From the NCBI RefSeq assembly GCF_026262505.1, contig NC_067207.1, forward strand, positions 814,252 to 878,251: DNA of 64,000 nucleotides, in the 5' to 3' direction. This DNA is from Trichomonas vaginalis G3 (lineage: Eukaryota; Parabasalia; Trichomonadida; Trichomonadidae). Numbering within the stretch: the stretch's first letter is position 1; each line of letters opens with the position of its first letter. Below the pieces are notes generated by a model. It had not been told where the DNA came from, made no database searches, and worked only from the letters and a program-made list of their open reading frames with translations. The translations under genes and the position numbers were made by a program. Below, piece by piece: positions 1 through 9,740 of this stretch.

Positions 1-135
1 AAAATATTTTTACGACTTTATTATGCGACAAAATACAGACAAATCTTGCAGTGATGAACTTTATGATACAGAACAAAGAGAAGAATAATATTCATTACTA
101 GATGATTAAACCTAATCAATCTTCGGCATATTTAA

Positions 136-1139
136 ATGCACATATTAAATTTGAAAAATGCAAAAAAGTCCAGCTGGGATCAATATTTTGGTAGTAAAGA
201 TAAATGTGACTATATACAAAATGGGACCGTATTATTTGATAATAGCAGTATCAATAATTATTATGTTTTACTTTGTTTCTATAAAGAATGCAAAGAAACT
301 GGCGCAATTTGCATTCAAAGAACTAATAAAGTGTGTACATTACTTGAAGAAACAGTATTTACCAATTGTAGTTCCACCACAGAATATGGTGGAGGGTCTG
401 TTTATTATAACTGCCAAGCAGATGGAGAGTTCGTCCAACATCGAACATGTTATTATGCGTCAATAGCAGAGCAAGCTATGGCATTTGCTCAAGCTGCTAA
501 GCAATACCTTTCTAATAAAAACTATGCAATTGAAGTTTCTGTTCTTAAATGTGGAGAAAATGAAGAAAAAGGAAGTTACACATTTGGTATTTCTTTTGGC
601 GATATATGTTTTGATAATAACAACATCACAAACAACAAATGTATTCATCAATAACTATTGGACTTTTAGGAAATTCGGGTACATATAATTTTTCAACATT
701 TAGAGAAAACGCTCAAATTGAAAGTTTTTCGCTTTTATTTTCCTCTTCAGATTATTCATTAACTCATACAGTTTCGTATTGTAATATTATTGGAAATAAA
801 TGTGGAGCAGATAAAAACCAAGTTCTATTTTATTGTATATCCAAAACTAATTTAGATCACTGCATATTTTTAAATAACACTGCAAAATACATGTTTGGGC
901 AAGATATAGATGGTTATAATTCGACTATTTCAGATTCATATGTTGACTCTAATTCAACCACAGGATCAGGAACTGTTATATTTAAGAATATAAAAGAAGG
1001 TTACGATTTTAATACGTTTACTCATATATTTAATGAAAACTGCTCAATAGTTTCTCATAGAATAATCTCCCTTAAATCGATTTTTCTTTCAAAGTTTGCA
1101 AAAACTGCAACTGCAGGATTATTTTCACGCAAAGTATAG
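136..1139 (+). pseudogene. Pmp-like (beta-helix) surface-protein C-terminal fragment, unit 1
   Basis: Two overlapping open frames, 136-654 (172 aa) and 639-1139 (166 aa), read as consecutive parts of one gene separated by a +1/-1 shift near 640-650. The first part contains NCSSTTEYGGGSVYYNC, like the Cys/Ser/Gly-rich strands of the large Pmp-like, parallel beta-helix families of trichomonads. The second ends in NENCSIVS followed by a hydrophobic stretch and FAKTATAGLFSRKV, and resembles the fragment at 2637-2885. No signal peptide is seen, so the 5' part of the gene is missing. The same shift is present in every unit, so the gene was broken before the array expanded. The family assignment rests on motif style only. 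Confidence 0.45.
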
Positions 1140-1189
1140 ATATAAATGGCAGTATTATGTCGACAAAAGTCGTTATTCTGTTCAACGGC

Positions 1190-1372
1190 AAAACAAATTA
1201 TTTAAGCTGTTAAATCTTTTCTTTTTTATAAAAACTTTGCTTTTAATTTTTCAATTTTTAAATGAGGAGAAAACAAACCAAAAGGAAGCAATACATTTCT
1301 AATTGGATATTGTGAAATACTAATTAAGAAAAATAACATCGCAAGCAATAAATGCATAGAAATTTCATTGTA
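1190..1372 (+). pseudogene. Second Pmp-like relic
   Basis: Residues read here (FLNEEKTNQKEAIHFLIGYC, then NNIASNKCIEI) align by eye with NEEKGSYTFGISFGDICFD and NNNITNNKCIH of the upstream fragment. This is therefore a decayed paralogous piece, frame-disrupted on its 5' side. The following 150 bases to 1524 are AT-rich and show no gene. The same relic recurs in units 2 to 4 about 1.05 kb after each unit's first frame. Confidence 0.4.
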
Positions 1373-1524
1373 TCTGGATTTGCAGGATTTAAAAATAGGC
1401 GTTTATTAGTTTTGAGAGTGTATGAAATTTTTTTAACTTCAAATGAATTCTTAATATTAAATAAAGTAAATCAAACAATTTATAAAATAACAAATAAAAA
1501 AAAACAATATAGAAATAGAAATAA

Positions 1525-2622
1525 TTAAGCACGAAGTTCGGAGACAGTTGGTAAGAAAGGTTTGAGTGCTTGTCGTGATGGATTCCATCCTTTAGGTAAA
1601 ACTTTCGAAGGACGAGAATTTGTTACTTTCGGAATTACGATTGCTTTGTTTATCTTGTTCCCTTCGATTGCAGAGATAGATTGTGCTGTTGAAGGAACTG
1701 AACTGACTGGGAATCCACCGCCAATGAACTTGGCTGTGTTTCCTGCTATTTCTTCTGTTTTTGACTGTGTTGATGACCTCATCTCGTGGACTTTCTTCTT
1801 CTCCATGAAATATGATGATTTAGTGTAATTGAGTTCACCACGAACTTCTTCAACACTCTTCTTAAGTTCATCGATGTTACTTGAGCGATCAAACAGCTCT
1901 GTTTCGATCTCTTGAAGTTGTTTCGTCTTCATTTCGAGCTGTTCTTCAAGAATTCTAATTTCTTCATCACCGTCATCTTTCGTTTGACTTCCAACTTTCC
2001 TTTGTTCGCGAACAAGAAGTTTACGACGTTCTTCACGAAGAACTTTAAGTTTGTCGATTCGATAAAGACGTTCCATAAGTTTGTTTCGGAGTTCTTGTGT
2101 CATCTTGAGGAGATTAAGAAGTTCTGGATTCGATGCTTCTAAGAAACGCCATCTGTGGATATTCATCGGCGTTTCAAGTTCATCTTCAAGAGCACGAACA
2201 CGACCTTGTTGGAAAAGGATTCCTTTCTCAAGATTTCGACATTCCGTTCGTAAATAAACGGAATGTTTCGATTTGTCCATCAATTTCTTCTGTTTTTCAA
2301 CTTCGGACAACAATGTTTTCTTCAATTCGTCGACTTCATGGCATTTCTGTGTGTATGTTGCTGATTCTGATTTAAGACGGCCTTCAATAAGAACAATCTT
2401 CTCTTTTAATAGATCTAATGAATAAATTCTGTCATGAATCTGCTTTTGATAAAATAAGTTATATGTTGAATGCAATTGATTCAATATATTCGAACTCATC
2501 AACACTTTCATGAATATAAGAAAAATATGGAAAAAATTTAGCAAACCTATTGAAAATATTATTATTTGAATGATACACAATTTAATTGGGACAATGTCAC
2601 GCCCGTAAAATATTTTTGCCAT
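1525..2622 (-). CDS. CFAP58: 5'-truncated CFAP58 (flagellar coiled-coil protein), unit 1
   Basis: An open frame of 365 aa. Residues about 70-285 are a charged coiled coil with the family hallmark TPMNIHRWRFLEASNPE (151-167), then the EEQLEMKTKQLQE heptads and YFMEKKKVHE (271-280). The tail carries KFIGGGFPV and a Pro/Ser-rich end. This matches the C-terminal third of CFAP58 (CCDC147), an axoneme/centriole-associated protein of roughly 850-870 aa that is needed for flagella. Residues 1-40 (hydrophobic, AT-rich codons, FSIGLLNFFHIFLIFM) do not look like CFAP58; they come from sequence fused at the break, so the start is probably not functional. The neighbouring Pmp-like piece begins 14 bp away in the opposite direction, which marks a rearrangement junction. 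Confidence 0.75.
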   Translation of the reverse strand: MAKIFYGRDIVPIKLCIIQIIIFSIGLLNFFHIFLIFMKVLMSSNILNQLHSTYNLFYQKQIHDRIYSLDLLKEKIVLIEGRLKSESATYTQKCHEVDELKKTLLSEVEKQKKLMDKSKHSVYLRTECRNLEKGILFQQGRVRALEDELETPMNIHRWRFLEASNPELLNLLKMTQELRNKLMERLYRIDKLKVLREERRKLLVREQRKVGSQTKDDGDEEIRILEEQLEMKTKQLQEIETELFDRSSNIDELKKSVEEVRGELNYTKSSYFMEKKKVHEMRSSTQSKTEEIAGNTAKFIGGGFPVSSVPSTAQSISAIEGNKINKAIVIPKVTNSRPSKVLPKGWNPSRQALKPFLPTVSELRA

Positions 2623-2636
2623 AATAATGTTAAAAA

Positions 2637-2885
2637 ATGAACAAAAATCAGAACAAAGGGGAAGGCTACACTTTGACTATCTCAGATTCATATGTTGATT
2701 CAAATTCAACAAATGGACTTGTTATATTTAATAATCTAACAATAAACTCATTTTTTAACACTTTTAATCATTTATTTAATGAAAATTGTTCAATAAATTC
2801 TGGAAAAATTATCACTTATAATTTTTCATATCTTTCTACATTTGTAAAAACTGCTTCTGCAGGATTAGTTCCATCAAAAAAGTAA
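2637..2885 (+). pseudogene. Pmp-like C-terminal fragment, second paralogue, unit 1
   Basis: An open frame of 82 aa reading ISDSYVDSNSTNGLVIFNN, NENCSINSGK and FVKTASAGLVPSKK. It is clearly related to residues about 95-166 of the 639-1139 frame (ISDSYVDSNSTTGSG, NENCSIVS, FAKTATAGLFSRKV). It preserves only the last 70-80 residues of a second family member and starts exactly where the CFAP58 fragment is broken. A perfect palindrome-like AT hairpin near 2898-2935 follows the stop. Confidence 0.5.
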
Positions 2886-3279
2886 AAAAATACGCCATCA
2901 TTAATTAATATCTTAAGATATTTTTAATGATATGTTTGCATTTGATTCAGATACTTAAATAAAAAGAAAATTTTTGTCAGTGAACAATTAAATTGCAAGT
3001 CAATAAGAATACCCTATACATTTTTAAGAGAATGCAATATCCGTCTCCAAAGCTTTTCCATTTCTCAATCTTCATGGAGAAATTGAATTAGTCTGTCTTC
3101 CCCACATATTCAAAATTGATTAGTTTCTCCTCTTCTCCTTGGAGAAAATCGAAATGAGCTCATTGGGTGCTTTGACCAAATTTAAAAATTTACCAAATAT
3201 TGTGTTTTGTCAAGTAATAAACTGACATTTTAAATAGATAAATGTAAAAAATAGTGTATAGTTTTTCATTTTGGAGAAG
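2886..3279. other. Non-coding stretch before M1, unit 1
   Basis: AT-rich with scattered GC-richer words around 3040-3175. No frame longer than about 30 codons can be supported. It may be a host-gene relic, but I do not recognise it. The same stretch precedes M1 in units 2, 3 and 4. Confidence 0.6.
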
Positions 3280-3289
3280 TTTGTATTTT

Positions 3290-3357
3290 GGGACGAACTT
3301 TAAATTGAACGGTCAATTTAAAGCAAGTATTCAATTTTTTGGTCAATTTAAAGCAAT
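3290..3357 (+). repeat. M1 left terminal inverted repeat
   Basis: Within the TIR, GGTCAATTTAAAGCAA occurs twice as a direct repeat (3311-3326 and 3341-3356). CTTTAAATTGA/TCAATTTAAAG forms an inverted pair around 3297-3322. Such reiterated subterminal motifs are typical of transposase binding sites. The matching TIR at 8009-8076 differs at one or two bases (ACGG versus ATGG). Confidence 0.85.
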
Positions 3358-3743
3358 CTTATATGTAGTTTGTTTTAAAGGCTTGATCAATAGCATATGA
3401 TCAGTACTCGTTGAGTATGTTATGATGTTAAGAGATAATGGATAGTACACTTTAATATTGAAATTGAATTTGGATTATTATGCAATATTCTATAATATAT
3501 ATTATGATGATCATAAGAATGTGTTGTATGTGATGACACTTAAGTATCATTGATATTTTTTAATTATTGAAAAAGTTAGTAAATAATATTTCTTAATGTG
3601 GTGTTCTATTCCGTGAATTCAATAATCACTGTTTTAGAATTTATAAGTATAAGCTGAAAATGATAAGCTTAGAATGACAAGCTGATGATGCCGGGATAAA
3701 AAATAATCTGTCAAAATGGTTATTTTAATAATAAATAATATAA

Positions 3744-5133
3744 GAAGGTTAGGAAATGGACTTTGACCTTGAGAAAAAGCCCATCTTCTAACTTTCAGAC
3801 GAATTTTGGTTAACATTGCGAGTGTCTGCTGCAAATCTCTGCTGAAGCAGCAGGCACTCGCAATTGTAGGCCATGGCAATTGTATTTATAGTGTTAGAAT
3901 ACAATTGCCATGACTTTTGTGTAATCATTTGATCTTCCTGGAAGGAGTTGCAATGGAAGCCAAACTCCACTCCATCCAGTATCAGAAAGCCAGGAAGGAA
4001 GTCTTAACCTTGAGAAAGGGCTTCCTTCTAGGCTTTCTGTGTTACATTGGATCATAATCTGTAGAGAAGGGAGTATTTGCAGATTCTGGCCTCTTATAAG
4101 GCCAGATCTTCGTATTTCATGCTTCCCAGGGCCGGATTTCTCTCCTGCCGCCATAGATCAGGACGGCATTTGAGAAAGCCGGCCCTGAGTAATGTAAGCG
4201 AGGCTCTGGCCTCTACTGAGGCCAGAGACTGTGATATTACGTCTTTCAGGGCCGAGTTTCTGCGAGAATGTCTATCATGTGGATGATCATCGCAAAACTC
4301 GGCCCTGAGGATGAATTTTGCAGGCTCTGGCCTCAGTAGGAGCCAGGGCTTGGTATTGTAGGATTCCCATGGCCGGTTTTCGCTCCTGCCGCCTGGGATA
4401 AGGGCGGCATTTGAGAAAGCCGGCCCTATGGATTTAAAGCGAAGCCCTGGCCTTTGCTATGGTCAGGGCCTGTGTATTTCTTTCTTTCAGGGCCGAAATG
4501 AGAGGAGATCGTCAATGATGTGGACGATCTCCCTCAAAATCGGCCCTGAGGATTGCATTTGTAGGCTCTGGCCTTTGCTAGGGTCAGAGCTTCGTTTGGT
4601 AAGTATCCCAAGGCCGGATTCCGCTCCTGCCGCCCGGGATAAGGGCTGCATTTGAGAAAGCCGGCCCTGGGTATTTAAAACGAAGCCCTGGTCTTTGCTG
4701 GGGCCAGAGCATGTATCTGTATGTCTTTCAGGGCCGAGTTCTTGCGAGACTGTCGACATGATCGACGATCATCGCAAAACTCGGCCCTGAGGATTGTTTT
4801 TGAAAGCCCTGGCCACTGCTAAGGCCAGAGCTTCGTATGGGCACTCTCTCGGAGCTGGATTCCTCTCCGGCCGCCCTGAATCAGGGCGGTCTTTGAGGAA
4901 ACCGGCCCCGAGGATGGTTTGCGAAGCTCTGGCCTTAGCAATGGCCAGAGCTTGTGATTTTAATGAAGAGCCAAGTTCCTCTCGGATCGTGCCTAATGAG
5001 GACGACCGTCGAGGAACTTGGCTCTGAGGAGATGAATTGTGAGCTCTGGCCTCGATGAAGGCCAGAGTTTTGAATGGAATGTTTTGATGGGATGAGCCAA
5101 TGCTCAGTAAGCTCGTCCCATCAAAACATTCGA
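3744..5133. repeat. Ordered array of about 23 consecutive hairpins
   Basis: Nearly every base lies in a dyad. After six introductory palindromes (about 3744-4106) come eight long dyads of about 59 nt, starting at 4128, 4248, 4369, 4489, 4610, 4730, 4851 and 4967. Each is followed by a short dyad of about 26-30 nt of the type GCTCTGGCC...GGCCAGAGC. Long dyads alternate between a GGCCGG/GCCGCC type and a GGCCGAG/TCGCAAAACTCGGCC type, so the true repeat is about 241 bp (long2-short-long1-short). A last 16-bp perfect stem closes the array (5077-5131). Stem bases differ between copies but change on both sides, for example AGGGCCGAG/CTCGGCCCT at 4248-4306 against AGAGCCAAG/CTTGGCTCT at 4967-5025. 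Short open frames here are by-products of the repeats. Confidence 0.9.
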
Positions 5134-5260
5134 TTAAAAATTGAATTAAAAATTATCGTAATCACTGAAAAATTACAACAATATTTTTGAATAATATTAT
5201 TATATAATAAGAATTGAATAAATTTCTCACAAAATTAAATAAAAATTTCCAAAAAATATT

Positions 5261-5360
5261 NNNNNNNNNNNNNNNNNNNNNNNNNNNNNNNNNNNNNNNN
5301 NNNNNNNNNNNNNNNNNNNNNNNNNNNNNNNNNNNNNNNNNNNNNNNNNNNNNNNNNNNN
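5261..5360. other. Assembly gap (100 N)
   Basis: A run of exactly 100 N, the usual placeholder for unknown length. The sequence after it restarts at the equivalent of about 3890, so the gap sits at a repeat-collapse point inside M1. Confidence 0.99.
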
Positions 5361-6608
5361 GTGTTAGAATACAATTGCCATGACTTTTGTTGTAATCATT
5401 TGATCTTCCTGGAAGGAGTTGCAATGGAAGCCAAACTCCACTCCATCCAGTATCAGAAAGCCAGGAAGGAAGTCTTAACCTTGAGAAAGGGGCTTCCTTC
5501 TAGGCTTTCTGTGTTACATTGGATCATAATCTGTAGAGAAGGGAGTATTTGCAGATTCTGGCCTCTTATAAGGCCAGATCTTCGTATTTCATTGCTTCCC
5601 AGGGCCGGATTTCTCTCCTGCGCCATAGATTCAGGACGGCATTGAGAAAGCCGGCCCTGAGTAATGTAAGCGAGGCTCTGGCCTCTACTAGAGGCCAGAG
5701 ACTGTGATTATACGTCTTTTCAGGGCGCCGAGTTTTGCGAGAATGTCTATCATGTGGATGATCATCGCAAAACTCGGCCCTGAGGATGAATTTTGCAGGC
5801 TCTGGCCTCAGTAGGAGCCAGGGCTTGGTATTGTAGGATTCCCATGGCCGGTTTTCGCTCCTGCCGCCTGGGATAAGGGCGGCATTTGAGAAAGCCGGCC
5901 CTATGGATTTAAAGCGAAGCCCTGGCCTTTGCTATGGTCAGGGCCTGTGTATTTCTTTCTTTCAGGGCCGAAATGAGAGGAGATCGTCAATGATGTGGAC
6001 GATCTCCCTCAAAATCGGCCCTGAGGATTGCATTTGTAGGCTCTGGCCTTTGCTAGGGTCAGAGCTTCGTTTGGTAAGTATCCCAAGGCCGGATTCCGCT
6101 CCTGCCGCCCGGGATAAGGGCTGCATTTGAGAAAGCCGGCCCTGGGTATTTAAAACGAAGCCCTGGCCTTTGCTGGGGCCAGAGCATGTATCTGTATGTC
6201 TTTCAGGGCCGAGTTCTTGCGAGACTGTCGACATGATCGACGATCATCGCAAAACTCGGCCCTGAGGATTGTTTTTGAAAGCCCTGGCCACTGCTAAGGC
6301 CAGAGCTTCGTATGGGCACTCTCTCGGAGCTGGATTCCTCTCCGGCCGCCCTGAATCAGGGCGGTCTTTGAGGAAACCGGCCCCGAGGATGGTTTGCGAA
6401 GCTCTGGCCTTAGCAATGGCCAGAGCTTGTGATTTTAATGAAGAGCCAAGTTCCTCTCGGATCGTGCCTAATGAGGACGACCGTCGAGGAACTTGGCTCT
6501 GAGGAGATGAATTGTGAGCTCTGGCCTCGATGAAGGCCAGAGTTTTGAATGGAATGTTTTGATGGGATGAGCCAATGCTCAGTAAGCTCGTCCCATCAAA
6601 ACATTCGA
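5361..6608. repeat. Second copy of the hairpin array in unit 1
   Basis: Repeats 3890-5133 with extra small indels in its first 400 bases, for example an extra T in ACTTTTGTTGTAATC. The same alternating long and short dyads follow. The last two thirds are essentially identical to the other copies. Whether the duplication is biological or comes from misassembly at the gap is unresolved. Confidence 0.8.
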
Positions 6609-6904
6609 TTAAAAATTGAATTAAAAATTATCGTAATCATTGAAAAATTACAACAATATTTTTGAATAATATTATTATATAATAAGAATTGAATAAATTT
6701 CTCACAAAATTAAATAAAAATTTCCAAAAAATATTAGAAAATTTTAAAAATTATTGAAAAAATAACAAATTTGATAAGAAAATTAAGGATTAGAGAAATT
6801 TAAGAAATATAGAAAATGGTTATTTATTATTGTAATGGGAAATTGAGGATATTTGAGGAGTTTTATACAGAATGTGATCTTTATAATTAAAAGAAATGAA
6901 GATA
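6609..6904. other. AT-rich linker of M1
   Basis: About 300 bp, very AT-rich (many AAAATT and TTATT words), between the hairpin array and the 112-bp repeat. No gene, RNA or further palindrome is seen. The identical linker occurs in units 2 and 3. Confidence 0.6.
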
Positions 6905-7560
6905 TTCAAGAAAGGAGTTTACAAATGCAGGGTAAAGGAACAATACTCTGCATTTGTAAACTCCTTTCTTGAATTGAAATTCAATGAATCACATTCAAGT
7001 GAAAAAGTGCAAGCTATTCGAGAAAGGAGTTTACAAATGCAGGGTAAAGGAACAATACTCTGCATTTGTAAACTCCTTTCTTGAATTGAAATTCAATGAA
7101 TCACATTCAAGTGAAAAAGTGCAAGCTATTCGAGAAAGGAGTTTACAAATGCAGGGTAAAGGAACAATACTCTGCATTTGTAAACTCCTTTCTTGAATTG
7201 AAATTCAATGAATCACATTCAAGTGAAAAAGTGCAAGCTATTCGAGAAAGGAGTTTACAAATGCAGGGTAAAGGAACAATACTCTGCATTTGTAAACTCC
7301 TTTCTTGAATTGAAATTCAATGAATCACATTCAAGTGAAAAAGTGCAAGCTATTCGAGAAAGGAGTTTACAAATGCAGGGTAAAGGAACAATACTCTGCA
7401 TTTGTAAACTCCTTTCTTGAATTGAAATTCAATGAATCACATTCAAGTGAAAAAGTGCAAGCTATTCGAGATTTACAAATGCAGTAAAGGAACAATACTC
7501 TGCATTTAAACTCTAATTAAAATTCAATAATCACATTCAAGTGAAAAGTGCACCTAATTT
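6905..7560. repeat. Palindromic 112-bp tandem repeat (five full copies plus a decayed one)
   Basis: The period is exactly 112 bp (equivalent points at 6984, 7096, 7208, 7320, 7432). Each copy holds a perfect inverted pair, AAGGAGTTTACAAATGCAG ... CTGCATTTGTAAACTCCTT, with a 17-nt loop, then a 40-bp spacer containing GAATCACATTCAAGTG. The last copy (from about 7466) has lost parts of both arms. Units 2, 3 and the inverted copy have only two copies, so the number varies. Confidence 0.92.
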
Positions 7561-8008
7561 ACACATATAAATGCAATAATAGCAATATCCACTAAGCACA
7601 AATGTAATCTCAATCAAAACACATTATCTTCATAAATGTTAACAAATTTTTCTATTCACACATGTCTAATCATAAATAATTAAGTCTATTCATCATTTAT
7701 CGTCTAATCAAATATAATTTACATTCTCATTGATAATTGTTATATAAAAATAACATAGATTATATTTCAAATGAGACTCTTAGAGCTTTTCTTATTTTAA
7801 CATTGTAATAATATAGAATAGCATATAGATATATATGTAATAACGTATATATATGCTTATTTCTCTCATGTTTCGAAATGCAATGTGATATTGCACTCAC
7901 TTTTTATAGAAATCTACCATACTCATAGGAATGATGACATATACATTTGTCTATCTATCTACGTTGTAAAAACCTTCATTAGCCCTAAGCTCAAAGTTTT
8001 TCTCATTC
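7561..8008. other. AT-rich right part of M1
   Basis: No credible coding frame. It includes alternating-purine/pyrimidine tracts (ATATATATG types near 7830-7855) and short inverted words. It is present unchanged in units 2 and 3. Confidence 0.6.
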
Positions 8009-8076
8009 ATTGCTTTAAATTGACCAAAAAATTGAATACTTGCTTTAAATTGACCATTCAATTTAAAGTTCGTCCC
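8009..8076 (-). repeat. M1 right terminal inverted repeat
   Basis: Reverse complement of the left TIR, followed directly by the second TTTGTATTTT duplication at 8077-8086. Because the right flank reads straight into the next unit, the insertion predates the tandem amplification. Confidence 0.85.
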
Positions 8077-8086
8077 TTTGTATTTT

Positions 8087-8348
8087 GGATTTTGGAGGTT
8101 CTTGTTGTTATTTCTACAAATTAGATCCTTATTAAAATTGTTAATTTTTCGATCATTAGCGATGTCACAGTTTAAATTGGAAATTCTTTTTCTTTGGATA
8201 GTTCACACCCGTAAAAATATTTTTACGACTTTATTATGCGACAAAATACAGACAAATCTTGCAGTGATGAACTTTATGATACAGAACAAAGAGAAGAATA
8301 ATATTCATTACTAGATGATTAAACCTAATCAATCTTCGGCATATTTAA
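8087..8348. other. Segment between M1 and the Pmp-like fragment, unit 2
   Basis: About 260 bp of AT-rich sequence with no supportable gene. At 8208-8227 it carries CCCGTAAAAATATTTTTACG, closely matched at the CFAP58 junction (CCCGTAAAATATTTTTGCC near 10816-10834). The window itself begins at the equivalent point of unit 1. Confidence 0.55.
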
Positions 8349-9355
8349 ATGCACATATTAAATTTGAAAAATGCAAAAAAGTCCAGCTGGGATCAATATT
8401 TTGGTAGTAAAGATAAATGTGACTATATACAAAATGGGACCGTATTATTATTTGATAATAGCAGTATCAATAATTATTATGTTTTACTTTGTTTCTATAA
8501 AGAATGCAAAGAAACTGGCGCAATTTGCATTCAAAGAACTAATAAAGTGTGTACATTACTTGAAGAAACAGTATTTACCAATTGTAGTTCCACCACAGAA
8601 TATGGTGGAGGGTCTGTTTATTATAACTGCCAAGCAGATGGAGAGTTCGTCCAACATCGAACATGTTATTATGCGTCAATAGCAGAGCAAGCTATGGCAT
8701 TTGCTCAAGCTGCTAAGCAATACCTTTCTAATAAAAACTATGCAATTGAAGTTTCTGTTCTTAAATGTGGAGAAAATGAAGAAAAAGGAAGTTACACATT
8801 TGGTATTTCTTTTGGCGATATATGTTTTGATAATAACAACATCACAAACAACAAATGTATTCATCAATAACTATTGGACTTTTAGGAAATTCGGGTACAT
8901 ATAATTTTTCAACATTTAGAGAAAACGCTCAAATTGAAAGTTTTTCGCTTTTATTTTCCTCTTCAGATTATTCATTAACTCATACAGTTTCGTATTGTAA
9001 TATTATTGGAAATAAATGTGGAGCAGATAAAAACCAAGTTCTATTTTATTGTATATCCAAAACTAATTTAGATCACTGCATATTTTTAAATAACACTGCA
9101 AAATACATGTTTGGGCAAGATATAGATGGTTATAATTCGACTATTTCAGATTCATATGTTGACTCTAATTCAACCACAGGATCAGGAACTGTTATATTTA
9201 AGAATATAAAAGAAGGTTACGATTTTAATACGTTTACTCATATATTTAATGAAAACTGCTCAATAGTTTCTCATAGAATAATCTCCCTTAAATCGATTTT
9301 TCTTTCAAAGTTTGCAAAAACTGCAACTGCAGGATTATTTTCACGCAAAGTATAG
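8349..9355 (+). pseudogene. Pmp-like fragment, unit 2
   Basis: Copy of 136-1139 with three extra bases (one added Leu) and the same internal frame shift between its two open frames, 8349-8870 and 8855-9355. Confidence 0.45.
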
Positions 9356-9740
9356 ATATAAATGGCAGTATTATGTCGACAAAAGTCGTTATTCTGTTCA
9401 ACGGCAAAACAAATTATTTAAGCTGTTAAATCTTTTCTTTTTTATAAAAACTTTGCTTTTAATTTTTCAATTTTTAAATGAGGAGAAAACAAACCAAAAG
9501 GAAGCAATACATTTCTAATTGGATATTGTGAAATACTAATTAAGAAAAATAACATCGCAAGCAATAAATGCATAGAAATTTCATTGTATCTGGATTTGCA
9601 GGATTTAAAAATAGGCGTTTATTAGTTTTGAGAGTGTATGAAATTTTTTTAACTTCAAATGAATTCTTAATATTAAATAAAGTAAATCAAACAATTTATA
9701 AAATAACAAATAAAAAAAAACAATATAGAAATAGAAATAA

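Larger units (their letters stand above)
3290..8076. mobile_element. M1 palindromic TIR element, unit 1 (enlarged copy)
   Basis: Begins GGGACGAACTTTAAATTGAA and ends with the inverse, giving 68-bp TIRs at 3290-3357 and 8009-8076. The flanks are identical 10-bp target duplications TTTGTATTTT (3280-3289 and 8077-8086). TIRs plus a 9-11 bp duplication fit Mutator-like elements. No transposase or other credible protein lies inside, so the element is non-autonomous. The interior is a 1.4-kb hairpin array (present twice, around an N gap), an AT-rich linker, a palindromic 112-bp tandem repeat and a 450-bp AT-rich end. At 4.79 kb this copy is longer than the 2.89-kb copies in units 2 and 3. Confidence 0.8.

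Noticed and set aside
1562-2375. Plus-strand frames opposite CFAP58 (76-88 aa)
   Set aside because: Shadows of the coiled-coil gene with the biased composition expected from the antisense strand.
1525-2622. Tropomyosin- or kinesin-like coiled coil
   Set aside because: The MNIHRWRFLEASNPE signature and GGGFPV tail point to CFAP58; there is no motor domain.
4077-5027. Open frames of 69-90 aa on both strands in the hairpin array (repeated in every unit)
   Set aside because: They follow the palindromes, exist on both strands at once and repeat the same GC-rich words. No start context or protein-like composition.
5162-5645. Frames crossing the N gap
   Set aside because: They include unknown residues and the repeat-collapse point; not interpretable.
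6896-7420. Series of 62-70 aa frames with MNHIQVKKCKLFEKG
   Set aside because: They are the 112-bp tandem repeat read in frame, and the unit length shifts the frame at every copy.
6905-7560. CRISPR-like array
   Set aside because: Repeat and spacer are both identical in every copy and the unit is 112 bp in a eukaryotic transposon.
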